The notes below the pieces were generated by a model that was not told where the DNA came from, ran no database searches, and saw nothing but the letters and a program-made list of their open reading frames with translations. Position numbers and translations under genes: made by a program. DNA of 64,000 nucleotides, from positions 29,217 through 93,216 of the forward strand of contig JAGQTV010000060.1 of NCBI GenBank assembly GCA_020438845.1, read 5' to 3'. Below are positions 33,969 to 43,600 of the stretch, piece by piece (position 1 is the first letter of the stretch; each line of letters starts with the position of its first letter). The stretch comes from Mycobacterium sp. Its GTDB lineage: Bacteria > Actinomycetota > Actinomycetes > Mycobacteriales > Mycobacteriaceae.

Positions 33969-36119
33969 TTAATCCGTTTCGCGGAATCGGATTGCAAGTA
34001 CGCAAACGTCATCTCGACGTGGTGCTGGTGAGAGCGTCTGACTGAGTTGTTCACATGACTGCCCGAGCGCGTCATGCTCGGTCCACTCGGAAACGAGCCG
34101 CTCGGCTTCAGCGATCCCGTCGTCAAGGTCGGCGCTGCCGGCCTCGATCAAGCCGTCGGTGTACAGGACCAGAACGTCACCGGGTTCCGCCGTGACTCGA
34201 CCTTCAATCAGTTGACGTTCGGGGTAGTCAGAACCGCCCAATCGCCCGAGCAAGGGGCCGCGCGGTTCAGCGAGCCGGATGATCTCGCCGGTGCGATGTC
34301 GTCGAAGCAGGGCCGGCGGATGTCCGGCGTGAGCGTAGGCCACGGCCCGGGTGTCCGGATCGAACACGGCGATGACGACGGTGGCAAACCTCCCCTTGGT
34401 GGCGTGCCTGGCGAAGCTGTTCAGTTCGGTCACTATCCGGCCCGGAGAAAGGCCCTGGAATGCCAACGCCCGCGCAGCGCTACGCAGTTGCGCCATGTCT
34501 TCGACGCTGGACAGTCCGTGGCCCACCACGTCACCGACAGCCAGATAGGTGGCACCGGTCTCCGGTATCGGTATCAGGTCATACCAGTCGCCGCCCAGGC
34601 CGTGCACCGCGTCTGCGGGGTGATAACTGATGCCGACGTCCAACCCGGCGATCTCGGGTGGCTCAGTAGGCAGGACCGCTGCCAGCAGGACCGCGGCACG
34701 GGCGTTCTCGTCGGCATAGATCTGGGCACGCACCAGGGCCTGGGCGACCATGGAAGCTACTGCCGAGACGTACGCCACCTGTGCCTCGTCGAGCGGCTGG
34801 GGATCACGCCACAGCACGCTGAGCATCCCGACAGTGCGTCCGCCGGTGATCAGTGGCCAGATGACCGCTGACGAGCCCTCCAGAGCGGTCATCCACTGTG
34901 CGGTGGTCGGATACCTTTCCTCAAAGTCGGCCATGTCGCGCAGGATCACCGGTCGGCCGGTGAGGATCACGTCGGTTGCGGCCGACGGTGCGGACAGCTT
35001 GAGACCATCGGCGAATTGAGCCATCACATCCGGCGGATAACCGGCCATCGTCACCCACTGCAGGGTGTCGCCATCGTGATCGACCAACCCGAGTGTCAGT
35101 GCCTGTGCCCCGACGTTCTGAAGGACCGCGGCTGCAACGGTTCTGCCGATGTCGGCCGGGGTGAGATCGGCAGCCAGTTGCCGGGCCAACTCCGCGAGTG
35201 CCTCGATTCGGATCCGTTCACGACGTTCGATGACCCGTTCGCCGACCGCGCGGATTCGCGCGTCGACCTCTTGGGCGATCAGAATCGCTACCAGGACCAT
35301 GAACGCGAGATAGGCCTGGGTGATCGCAAAGGCACCGGTCGGGGACAGGCCCAGCGCCGGAAACAGCACGTGCCCGGTCGTCAGCATCTGGTTGATCGCG
35401 ACCGCCACCACTGCTCCCACCAGGGCGGCGCCAAGCATCCCGAGGCGGATCGCGGCCCACACCAGCAGCGGCAACATCGTCATGCTGGCCGGAACCAACT
35501 GCCAGAAGGCGGTCAGTGGCACCAGAGCCGCCGTTGTCAGTACCGCCGCCGTCTCGACCCACCTCGCCCGCAGGGCAGGCCATTGGCTCGACCACAGGAG
35601 GATCGGCGTACCAACGACGAGCACACCGAGCACGTCGCCAGCCCACCATCGCAATGCCGAGACACCCCACGGCGCTCCGAAATTGGTGGCGATCACCGCT
35701 GCACCGATCGCACCGCCGGCCAGCGGCCCCACAACCATGGCACCGGCGGCGAACTTCATGAGATCTTTGCGCTGACTCAGATCCGGCCGTCCGCCACACC
35801 AGGTGCGCACCAACGATGCGCCCACAACCGGCTCCACGGCATTGGCCAGTGCGTATCCCAATGCCGCCCCGAACGCGCTGCCCTGCTTCAGGTCGATGAC
35901 GATTTCGGCGACGACGATTGACGCGACGATCAGCGGCCAACGCGAACGGCGGGTCAGCAGCATCACCGCCACCGTCACCCCCGCGGGGGGGAAGAACGCC
36001 GGATAGCCGCCGTTGGCGAAGAACTGCCAGGACAGCACTGCGCCGGCGAGGTAAGCCAGCACGACGGCGCCAAACAGCGCCCCTGCCGACCGCCCCCAGC
36101 GGCTGCTGCTCCACCCCAC
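33969..36119 (-). CDS. MASE1-GAF-SpoIIE (PP2C) serine phosphatase
   Basis: A 716-residue membrane phosphatase of RsbU/RsbP type. An N-terminal MASE1 sensor of about eight helices (to residue 285) is followed by a GAF domain (about 310-460) and a PP2C/SpoIIE catalytic domain (about 490-715). The metal-binding acids are in GGDWYDL, GDVVGHG, LYTDGLIEAGSADLDDG and RRDDVCVLAIR. It should dephosphorylate an STAS antagonist in response to a membrane or small-molecule signal. A divergent STAS gene and an RsbW-like ATPase gene follow, giving a local partner-switching set. The start is GTG 36119. Confidence 0.9.
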   Translation of the reverse strand: MGWSSSRWGRSAGALFGAVVLAYLAGAVLSWQFFANGGYPAFFPPAGVTVAVMLLTRRSRWPLIVASIVVAEIVIDLKQGSAFGAALGYALANAVEPVVGASLVRTWCGGRPDLSQRKDLMKFAAGAMVVGPLAGGAIGAAVIATNFGAPWGVSALRWWAGDVLGVLVVGTPILLWSSQWPALRARWVETAAVLTTAALVPLTAFWQLVPASMTMLPLLVWAAIRLGMLGAALVGAVVAVAINQMLTTGHVLFPALGLSPTGAFAITQAYLAFMVLVAILIAQEVDARIRAVGERVIERRERIRIEALAELARQLAADLTPADIGRTVAAAVLQNVGAQALTLGLVDHDGDTLQWVTMAGYPPDVMAQFADGLKLSAPSAATDVILTGRPVILRDMADFEERYPTTAQWMTALEGSSAVIWPLITGGRTVGMLSVLWRDPQPLDEAQVAYVSAVASMVAQALVRAQIYADENARAAVLLAAVLPTEPPEIAGLDVGISYHPADAVHGLGGDWYDLIPIPETGATYLAVGDVVGHGLSSVEDMAQLRSAARALAFQGLSPGRIVTELNSFARHATKGRFATVVIAVFDPDTRAVAYAHAGHPPALLRRHRTGEIIRLAEPRGPLLGRLGGSDYPERQLIEGRVTAEPGDVLVLYTDGLIEAGSADLDDGIAEAERLVSEWTEHDALGQSCEQLSQTLSPAPRRDDVCVLAIRFRETD

Positions 36120-36196
36120 GCACCCAACCTAACCCCGGCCGGTGCGGGTGCGTTACCCAGAGGCGGGCACGGCTCCGATCCAGCCGGCTGTCTGGC

Positions 36197-36274
36197 TCAT
36201 AGATCGAGGACCATACGTAGCGCCGCATCAACGCGGCGCATCTCGTCGAAGCTCAGGAACCCCGCGCTCTTGCC
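36197..36274 (-). pseudogene. Possible MazF/PemK toxin C-terminal remnant
   Basis: In the 287-bp spacer between the phosphatase and STAS genes one frame encodes GKSAGFLSFDEMRRVDAALR then MVLDL and a stop. This resembles the C-terminal helix of MazF-family toxins (G-x-L-S-x-E-x-M-x-x-V-D-x-A-L-R). Upstream sense is lost: the frame is blocked by a TGA and another frame reads PLWLAVNYKDFSVPDDVPTG. No complete toxin or antitoxin can be assembled. The rest of the spacer holds nothing recognisable. Confidence 0.4.
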
Positions 36275-36406
36275 CAGTCGGCACGTCGTCGGGGACCGAG
36301 AAGTCTTTGTAGTTCACCGCGAGCCATAGGGGTGTCGGGCGGCTAACCTCAAGGCGGACCCTAGTTTCTGGCGCAGAGCGCGCTGCGGGGTTTATCCCGA
36401 GTCAGG

Positions 36407-36802
36407 ATGGAGATCATGGATCAGCGGCCGCCGTTTCCCATCGTCGTTGGTGGGCGGAACAACGATTGCGTGATCAGCCAGGAGGCCATCGGCCGCGTCG
36501 TCGTGGTCTCGGTGGCCGGGGTGCTGGACATGCTGACCTCGCCTCAACTTGAAGCCGGCATCGCCGAGGCCCTGCAAAAGGGCCCCTCGGCGGTCATCAT
36601 CGACCTCACCGACGTGAACTTTCTCGCCTCGGCGGGAATGAGCGCGCTCCTCGCCGCCCGTGACCAAGTGGGTCCGGCGATCAGATTCGCCGTCGTCGCC
36701 GACAGCCCGGCCACCAGTCGTCCCCTCACACTGGTGGGATTGGCGGATGTGATCGGGCTGCACCGAACCGTGTCCGACGCGCGGGCCGCGGTGGAGGAAT
36801 GA
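36407..36802 (+). CDS. STAS-domain anti-sigma factor antagonist
   Basis: A 131-residue STAS protein. The core is ISQEAIGRVVVVSVAGVLDM, AVIIDLTDVNFLASAGMSAL and RPLTLVGLADVIGLHRTV. Ser75 in FLASAGMS aligns with the phosphorylated serine of SpoIIAA-type antagonists, although the preceding Asp is Ala here. It should free a sigma factor by binding an anti-sigma kinase when unphosphorylated. The start is ATG 36407 or ATG 36416; the latter has GGAG close by. It is followed after 31 bp by an RsbW-like ATPase gene. Confidence 0.87.
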   Translation: MEIMDQRPPFPIVVGGRNNDCVISQEAIGRVVVVSVAGVLDMLTSPQLEAGIAEALQKGPSAVIIDLTDVNFLASAGMSALLAARDQVGPAIRFAVVADSPATSRPLTLVGLADVIGLHRTVSDARAAVEE

Positions 36803-36833
36803 ACCACGGGTTAGACGGGTATAGCCACTAGCG

Positions 36834-37298
36834 ATGATCTCGCCGCGTCGCTCATATCAACAATCAGAGGCCGTACGGTTTGCCCGCAACGGCCTAGTTG
36901 CCGACGGCAGCACTGCGGCGAGCATCCGTGAGGAACTCGTCGGCTGGATACGGCGGCACCTGGACCTCAGCGAGACCCGAACCTGCGATGTGCTCTTGGC
37001 GGTGAACGAGGCTCTGGCCAACGCAGCCGAGTTCGCGTACCTGGACCTCGACCCGGCCGACGACGCATTCGGCACCGTCGACCTTGATGTGGCCCACGAT
37101 CCGCGACGTTCGGCTCTGATGGTCACCGTCGCCGATCACGGCCGCTGGCGCCAGCCTGACGAGCGTTACTCGAAGCTGAGCCGTGGCCGCGGCATCCCGT
37201 TGATGCACGTCCTGGCTGACGCGGCGATCATCGACGTCTCGTTGAGTGGCACCACCGTCAGGCTGCGGTTCGACGGAGTCTGCCCCAAGGTGCTGTGA
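36834..37298 (+). CDS. RsbW-like anti-sigma regulatory ATPase
   Basis: A 154-residue GHKL ATPase of the anti-sigma factor/serine kinase family. The N-box is LLAVNEALANAAEFAY, the G1-like motif VADHGRWRQP and the G2-like motif LSRGRGIPLMHVLAD. It should bind and inhibit a SigF/SigB-type sigma factor and phosphorylate the adjacent STAS protein. No sigma gene is in the window, so the target is probably encoded elsewhere. A GGGTAT sequence lies upstream but lacks a matching -35. Confidence 0.87.
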   Translation: MISPRRSYQQSEAVRFARNGLVADGSTAASIREELVGWIRRHLDLSETRTCDVLLAVNEALANAAEFAYLDLDPADDAFGTVDLDVAHDPRRSALMVTVADHGRWRQPDERYSKLSRGRGIPLMHVLADAAIIDVSLSGTTVRLRFDGVCPKVL

Positions 37299-37347
37299 CG
37301 GCCCGGGTTCGGAGGGCTCAGCGGGGAAGGTTGTCGGAGGGTCGGTT

Positions 37348-37353
37348 TAGGGT
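37348..37353 (+). promoter_or_regulatory. Putative -10 element of recCBD promoter
   Basis: TAGGGT (TANNNT) ends 8 nt before the ATG of recC at 37362 and no Shine-Dalgarno is visible, so the recCBD mRNA may be leaderless. Confidence 0.45.
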
Positions 37354-37361
37354 GCTGGTCG

Positions 37362-40300
37362 ATGGCTTTGCATATCCACCGCGCGGATCGAACTGACATC
37401 CTCGCGGACGGACTGGGGGAACTGCTTGCCAGCCCGCCCACGGACCCGTTCGCTGAGGATCTCGTCGTCGTGCCTGCCCGCGGGGTGGAACGCTGGCTAT
37501 CCCAGCGGCTCTCGCATCGGTTGGGCCGCGGATCGCGGGGCGATGGTGTCTGCGCTGGGGTTTCGTTCCGGTCCCCGGGGTCTTTGATCGCCGAAATCAC
37601 CGGTACCCGGGAAGACGACCCGTGGTCGCCGGAAGCGATGACCTGGCCGCTCCTGGAGGTGATCGACACGCACCTCGACGAGCCGTGGTGTCGCACGCTG
37701 GCCACTCACCTGGGCCGTTTCGAAGAGGATCCGGTGGAGATGGAACTACGCCGGGGGCGTCGCTACGCCGTGGCGCGCCGACTGGCTGGACTGTTTGCCT
37801 CCTACGCCCGGCAGCGCCCCCAGTTGCTGGCCGGCTGGCTCGACGGGAACGCCGACGGGCTACCCGAGGATCTGGCCTGGCAGCCACACCTGTGGCGTCG
37901 ACTGGTGGCTCTCATGGCGCTCGAACCACCGCATGTCCGGCACGCCAAGACTGTTGTGCGGCTGCGTGATTCCGGAGCGGATCTTCCATACCGCCTGTCG
38001 CTGTTCGGCCACACGCGGTTAGCGGTAACCGATATCGAACTCCTCGACGCGCTGGCCGTCCACCATGACCTGCACCTGTGGCTGCCCCACCCGAGCGCGC
38101 CGTTGTGGGGCGCGCTGACCGGACTGCGCGGGGTGGTCCGCCGCTGCGACGATGACAGCCACCGCCGGGTGGGGCATCCGTTGCTGACCACCCTGGGGCG
38201 GGATCTTCGCGAACTGCAGCGCAGCCTGCCTGTCGTGGCCGCCGACGAGTTCCTGTCCCGGTCGCTCCGGCCGGATACCCTGCTGGGCTGGCTGCAATCC
38301 GACATTGCCGACGATGTCGTTCGGCCGCTGGGGCGTTCGATGCAGGACGACGACCGTTCGGTGCAGGTGCACAGCTGCCACGGGCCGGCCCGCCAGATCG
38401 AGGTGCTGCGCGAGGTGCTGCTGGGTCTGCTGTCCGACGACGACAGCCTCGAACCACGCGACATCCTGATCATGTGCCCGGACATCGAGGCCTATGCTCC
38501 GCTGATCGCCGCTGGATTCGGCCTTGGCGAAGTGGTTCCCGGTGCGCATCCCGCCCACCGGCTGAGGGTCCGCCTCGCCGACCGCGCGTTGGTGCAGACC
38601 AATCCTCTTCTGGCGGTGGCATCCCAGCTTCTGATGCTGGCCGGCAGCCGGGTCACGGCTTCGGAGGTACTGAACATCGCCCATGCCGAACCGGTGCGTG
38701 CCCGGTTCGGCTTCACCGACGACGACCTGGAAAACATCACCGTCTTGGTTAAGCAGTCCAACATCCGGTGGGGACTGGATCGAGAGCATCGCACCCCGTT
38801 CGGGGTCGACTTCATTCAGAACACCTGGCAATTCGGACTGGACCGGATCCTCGCCGGGGTGGCCATGTCCGATGACTCGCAGGCCTGGATCGGCACTACG
38901 CTGCCACTGGACGACGTCAGTAGCAACCGCGTCGAACTCGCCGGCCGACTCGCCGAATTCGTATCCCGCCTCGGTGGCTCGGTGGAGTCGCTCAGCGGTG
39001 CGCGGCCGCTGCGGGACTGGCTAAGCGCATTGGCCGACGGTGTTGCGCTGATCACCCGCGTCACCGACGAAGACGCCTGGCAGATGAGCCAGCTGCAACG
39101 GGAGTTCAACCAGGTGCTGCAGCGGGCCGGCGGACGGGCCGACATTGAGATGCGACTCGCCGACGTCCACGCACTGTTGACTGGGCACCTAGCCGCCCGT
39201 CCGACCCGGGCGAACTTCCGCACCGGCACGCTGACCGTGTGCACCATGGTGCCGATGCGGTCGGTTCCACACCGGGTGGTCTGCCTGGTTGGTCTGGACG
39301 ACACCGTATTCCCGCGCATCGGCAGCCCCGACGGGGACGACGTACTGGCCCGCGACCCTATGACCGGTGAACGCGACATCCGATCCGAGGACCGGCAGTT
39401 GCTGCTGGACGCGATCGGCGCGGCCGGGGAGAAACTCGTCATCACCTACACCGGTGCCAACGAGTACACCGGTAAGGACCGGCCGCCTGCGGTTCCGTTG
39501 ATGGAACTGCTGGACGCACTGGACGCCACCACGCCGGTGAAGGTCCGCCAGCGGGTTGTCACCCGTCATCCTTTGCAGCCCTTCGATGTTCGCAATGTCA
39601 CGCCCGGTGCACTGGGAGTATCGGGAAAGCCGTTCACCTTCGACCCCACTGCGTTGTCCGCGGCTCTGGCGATGGCCGCCGATCGTCCCCGTCAACCCGA
39701 CTTCTTCGCTGCGCCACTGCCCGCGCCCGATCCCGCCGATGTCGCACTCGCGGATCTACTTGCGTTCTATCGCAACCCCATCCGCGGCTTCTTCACCGAA
39801 CTCGACTTCACCCTTCCCCGCGACTTCGAGGGCATCGACGACGCCATGCCGGTGGAAGTCGGCAGTCTGGGAAGGTGGGTCGTCGGCGACCGGATGCTCA
39901 GTGACATCGTCGGCGGGATGGATCCGCAGCAGGCGCGCCAAGCCGAATGGCGTCGCGGCCTGTTGCCCCCCGGGTGGCTGGGTTGCCACGCGATCAACGA
40001 ATTACGCGACGAGGCAATGGAATTAGCCACCGCAGCCGCGCACTATCGGATCGGTGAACCGCAGGCTTATGACGTCGACGTCGATCTTGGCGGGGGTCGT
40101 CGGCTGACCGGAACGGTCTCTCAGTTGTTCGCCGATCGGCAGGTCGCGCTGACGTTCTCCAAACTAGACGGCCAGCATCTGCTCGGCGCATGGATTCCGC
40201 TGCTCGCTCTGGCGGCGGCCCGGCCCGACCTGGACAGCGGCGCGGTGTGCATCGGGCGCGCCCGGGGCGGCGGGCTGGCCAAGCGCGTCCTGCGCTCGCC

Positions 40301-40661
40301 GCGGGAAGATCCGACCACCATCCTCGGCGAACTGGTGGCGTTGTACGACGCCGGCCGTCGTCAGCCGATCCCGTTGCCGATCAAGACGTCTTACGCATGG
40401 GCGGCCGCGCGGTTCGAGTTGGAGGGCGGTAACTACAACCGGCGTCGCCCACCGGATCCGCAGCGCGAGGCTCGCAGCAAGTGGCGGTACGAACGCGAGG
40501 ACGCTGCGGTTGAGCGAATCTGGGGCAAAGAGCCGGATCTGTCAGTGCTGCTGACGCCGGCCCTGCCGGGGGAGGCGGTCGACGGCGAGCCGACACGGCT
40601 GGGTTCCTACGCCGCGCGGCTGTGGCGGCCCCTACTGCGCGCCGAGAGGGAGGGGGGCTGA
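37362..40661 (+). CDS. recC: Exodeoxyribonuclease V subunit gamma (RecC)
   Basis: A 1099-residue RecC, the Chi-recognition and scaffold subunit of RecBCD. Recognisable segments are the N-terminal MALHIHRADRTDILADGL and VVVPARGVERWLSQRLSHRL, VQVHSCHGPARQIEVLREVL, RFGFTDDDLENITVLVKQS, CTMVPMRSVPHRVVCLVGLD and LADLLAFYRNPIRGFFTELD. Size is typical. In mycobacteria RecBCD acts in single-strand annealing rather than as the main recombination nuclease. The TGA overlaps the recB ATG by one base (TGATG). Confidence 0.95.
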   Translation: MALHIHRADRTDILADGLGELLASPPTDPFAEDLVVVPARGVERWLSQRLSHRLGRGSRGDGVCAGVSFRSPGSLIAEITGTREDDPWSPEAMTWPLLEVIDTHLDEPWCRTLATHLGRFEEDPVEMELRRGRRYAVARRLAGLFASYARQRPQLLAGWLDGNADGLPEDLAWQPHLWRRLVALMALEPPHVRHAKTVVRLRDSGADLPYRLSLFGHTRLAVTDIELLDALAVHHDLHLWLPHPSAPLWGALTGLRGVVRRCDDDSHRRVGHPLLTTLGRDLRELQRSLPVVAADEFLSRSLRPDTLLGWLQSDIADDVVRPLGRSMQDDDRSVQVHSCHGPARQIEVLREVLLGLLSDDDSLEPRDILIMCPDIEAYAPLIAAGFGLGEVVPGAHPAHRLRVRLADRALVQTNPLLAVASQLLMLAGSRVTASEVLNIAHAEPVRARFGFTDDDLENITVLVKQSNIRWGLDREHRTPFGVDFIQNTWQFGLDRILAGVAMSDDSQAWIGTTLPLDDVSSNRVELAGRLAEFVSRLGGSVESLSGARPLRDWLSALADGVALITRVTDEDAWQMSQLQREFNQVLQRAGGRADIEMRLADVHALLTGHLAARPTRANFRTGTLTVCTMVPMRSVPHRVVCLVGLDDTVFPRIGSPDGDDVLARDPMTGERDIRSEDRQLLLDAIGAAGEKLVITYTGANEYTGKDRPPAVPLMELLDALDATTPVKVRQRVVTRHPLQPFDVRNVTPGALGVSGKPFTFDPTALSAALAMAADRPRQPDFFAAPLPAPDPADVALADLLAFYRNPIRGFFTELDFTLPRDFEGIDDAMPVEVGSLGRWVVGDRMLSDIVGGMDPQQARQAEWRRGLLPPGWLGCHAINELRDEAMELATAAAHYRIGEPQAYDVDVDLGGGRRLTGTVSQLFADRQVALTFSKLDGQHLLGAWIPLLALAAARPDLDSGAVCIGRARGGGLAKRVLRSPREDPTTILGELVALYDAGRRQPIPLPIKTSYAWAAARFELEGGNYNRRRPPDPQREARSKWRYEREDAAVERIWGKEPDLSVLLTPALPGEAVDGEPTRLGSYAARLWRPLLRAEREGG

Positions 40662-43600
40662 TGGAACGTTTCGACCTGTCCGGCCCCCTGCCTGCACCGG
40701 CATCCACCACCGTGCTGGAGGCCAGCGCCGGAACCGGAAAGACCTTCACTCTCGCCGGCCTGGTGACCCGTTACGTCGCCGAGGGACGCGCGTCGCTGGA
40801 TCAGATGCTGCTGATCACCTTCAGCCGCTCGGCAACCCAGGAGTTGCGTGAACGGGTCCGCGATGCACTGCAGGTCGCAGTTCGGGCGATCGAGAACCCC
40901 GAGACGGTGGGTACCAACGCACTGCTGCAACACCTCGTCGACGTCGACGCTGCGGAGCTGGACGCCCGTAGAGAACGGCTCATGGATGCTCTGGCCGGAT
41001 TCGACGCAGCGACCATCGCGACCACACATCAATTCTGCAACGTCGTTCTGAAGTCCCTCGGCGTGGCCGGTGACACCGACGCCGGCGTGCAACTGGTCGA
41101 GAACCTCGAGGACCTGGTTGCCGAGATAGTCGACGACCTCTATCTCAAGCTCTTCGGAAACCTCACCGACAGGCCGAAAATCAGTCGCGAGGATGCTCTG
41201 AGCATGGCCCGCGCTATCGCCGACCAGGGCGGTACCGATCTGCGGCCGGCCAACCCACATTCCGATAGCGAAGCCGCGGTGCGACTGAGGTTCGCCAGGA
41301 ATTTCATCACCGAACTGGACCGCCGCAAGCGCCTGCGCGGAATCCTCGGCTACGACGACCTGCTGACCCGACTCGCCCGCGCGCTCACGGAGCCGGATTC
41401 GCCGGCTGCGGTTCGCATGCGCCAGCGGTGGTCGGTAGTGATGGTCGACGAGTTCCAGGACACCGACCCGGTGCAGTGGGAGGTGATCAGCCGCGCCTTC
41501 CGGGGCAAGTCGACGCTGATCCTGATCGGCGACCCCAAGCAGGCCATCTATGCGTTCCGCGGCGGCGATATCGTCACCTATCTGCAAGCCGCGCGCACGG
41601 CAGGGGAGCGGCGCACGCTCGGGGTCAACTGGCGCAGCGACTCGGTTCTCGTCGACCGCTTGAAGACTCTGATGAGCGGTGCCGAACTCGGCGATCCCGA
41701 CATCGTGGTTCGCGACGTCGAAGCCGCGCATCGCGGACACCGACTGGCCGGCGCACCCCGCAACGACCCATTCCGGTTGCGGGTGGTGTCGCGGGACGGA
41801 TTCGGTCTCGCTGGCACCCAGACCCTGAAAGCTGACGTGCTGCGCCCCCACATCGAAGCCGATCTGGCCGCAGACATCCGGGAGCTGCTGGCCAGCGGCG
41901 CCACCTACGACGGGCGTCCGCTGCGGGCGCGTGACATCGCGGTCATCACCGCGCATTCCGGTGCCCGTGACTGCTTCGAATCCTTGATCGCCGCCGGGGT
42001 GCCGGCCGTCTACACCGGGGACATCGACGTCCTGAAATCACCGGCCGCCGACGACTGGCTGTGTCTGTTGGAGGCCATCGACCAGCCGCACCGGCCGGGG
42101 ATGGTGCGCGCCGCGGCGGCAACCATGTTCTTCCGAAACACCGCCGACGACCTGGCCCGCGGCGGGTCCGAACTCACCGATGAGGTCGCCGAGACTCTGC
42201 GCCAGTGGGCCGACCACGCCCGGGAGGCCGGCGTGCCGGCCATCTTCGAAGCGGCTCAGCTGGCCGGGATGGGCAAGGACGTGTTGTCCTGGGCCGGCGG
42301 GGAGCGGCACATGACCGACCTCGCGCATGTCACCCAACTCTTGCACGAGACGGCCCAACGTGAGCACTACAGCTTGCCGGCTCTGCGGGATTGGCTGCGC
42401 ACCCAGCGTGAAGAGGGCTCGCAGGCCAATGAACGCAGTCGCCGGTTGGACAGCGAAGCCGAAGCCGTACAGGTGATGACGGTGTGGGGCAGTAAGGGCC
42501 TGCAGTTCCCGATCGTCTACCTGCCCTATGCGTTCAATCGGCATCTGCGCAGGGAAGACCTCGTCCGGTACCACGACGGTGGCCAACGGTGTCTGTACAT
42601 CGGCGGCAAGCAGAGCGAGGAGTTGGCGGCAGCCCAGCACTCGAGCGACCGGGAGGCGCGCGGAGAGGAACTTCGCCTCTGCTACGTCGCCCTCACCCGG
42701 GCGCAGTCCCAGATCGTGGCCTGGTGGGCACCCTCCTGGGATGAACCCAACGGCGGACTTTCCCGGCTGCTCCGCGGCCGTGAGCCCGGCCAGGCGGCGG
42801 TACCGGAGTACAGCGAGCCGAAACAGATCGACTGCGCGGATGCGCTGTCCTTGCTTCGGCGCTGGGAAGCCTTGGACGCCTTGGTGATCGAGAAATCCGT
42901 CATCGGGAAGCCGGGGAGGCTCGCAGGGGTGGAGTTGCCCGAGAATCCCGATGTGCGGCACTTCCACCGTCGTATCGACACCACCTGGCGGCGCACCTCC
43001 TACTCGCAGTTGGTCCGCTCCGCGCAGGAGGGCGTGGGCGTCAGCAGCGAACCGGAGGTGGTCGAACTCGACGACGAGGTCCCCGACATCCCACTGGTGG
43101 CACCGATCGGAATCGCCGACGTTCCGTCGCCGATGGCCGACCTCCCGACGGGAGCCAAGTTCGGCACGCTGGTGCATGCGGTGCTGGAGACCGCCGACCC
43201 ACTGGCTGACGACCTCGCCGCCGAGTTACGCACCCAGATCGACATCCACTCGGTTTGGTGGCCGGTGGACGTACCGACCGCCGATCTGGCCGCCGCACTG
43301 ATCCCGATGCACGACACGCCGCTCGGCCCATTGGCCGACAACCGCACCCTGCGGCAGATCGGATTGTCGGACCGGTTGTGCGAGATGAACTTTGAGTTTC
43401 CATTGGCTGGCGGCGATCTTCGTGAAGCGGCACCGGAGATTCGGCTCGTCGATGTTGGCCGGCTGTTGGGCGAGTACCTTCCGGCCGACGATCCGCTGGT
43501 GGGATACGCCGAGCGGTTGACCGACCCCACCCTCGGTCGTCAGCCGCTGCGCGGGTACCTCAGCGGTTCACTCGACGTGGTGCTGCGGATCCCCGACGGG

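Noticed and set aside
36817-36822. SigF-type promoter before the RsbW-like gene
   Set aside because: GGGTAT is present but no GTTT occurs 15-17 nt upstream, so the consensus is not met.
40607-41956. 449-codon antisense frame opposite recB
   Set aside because: GC-rich third positions of recB keep the opposite strand open. The antisense product has no domain and recB is unquestionable.
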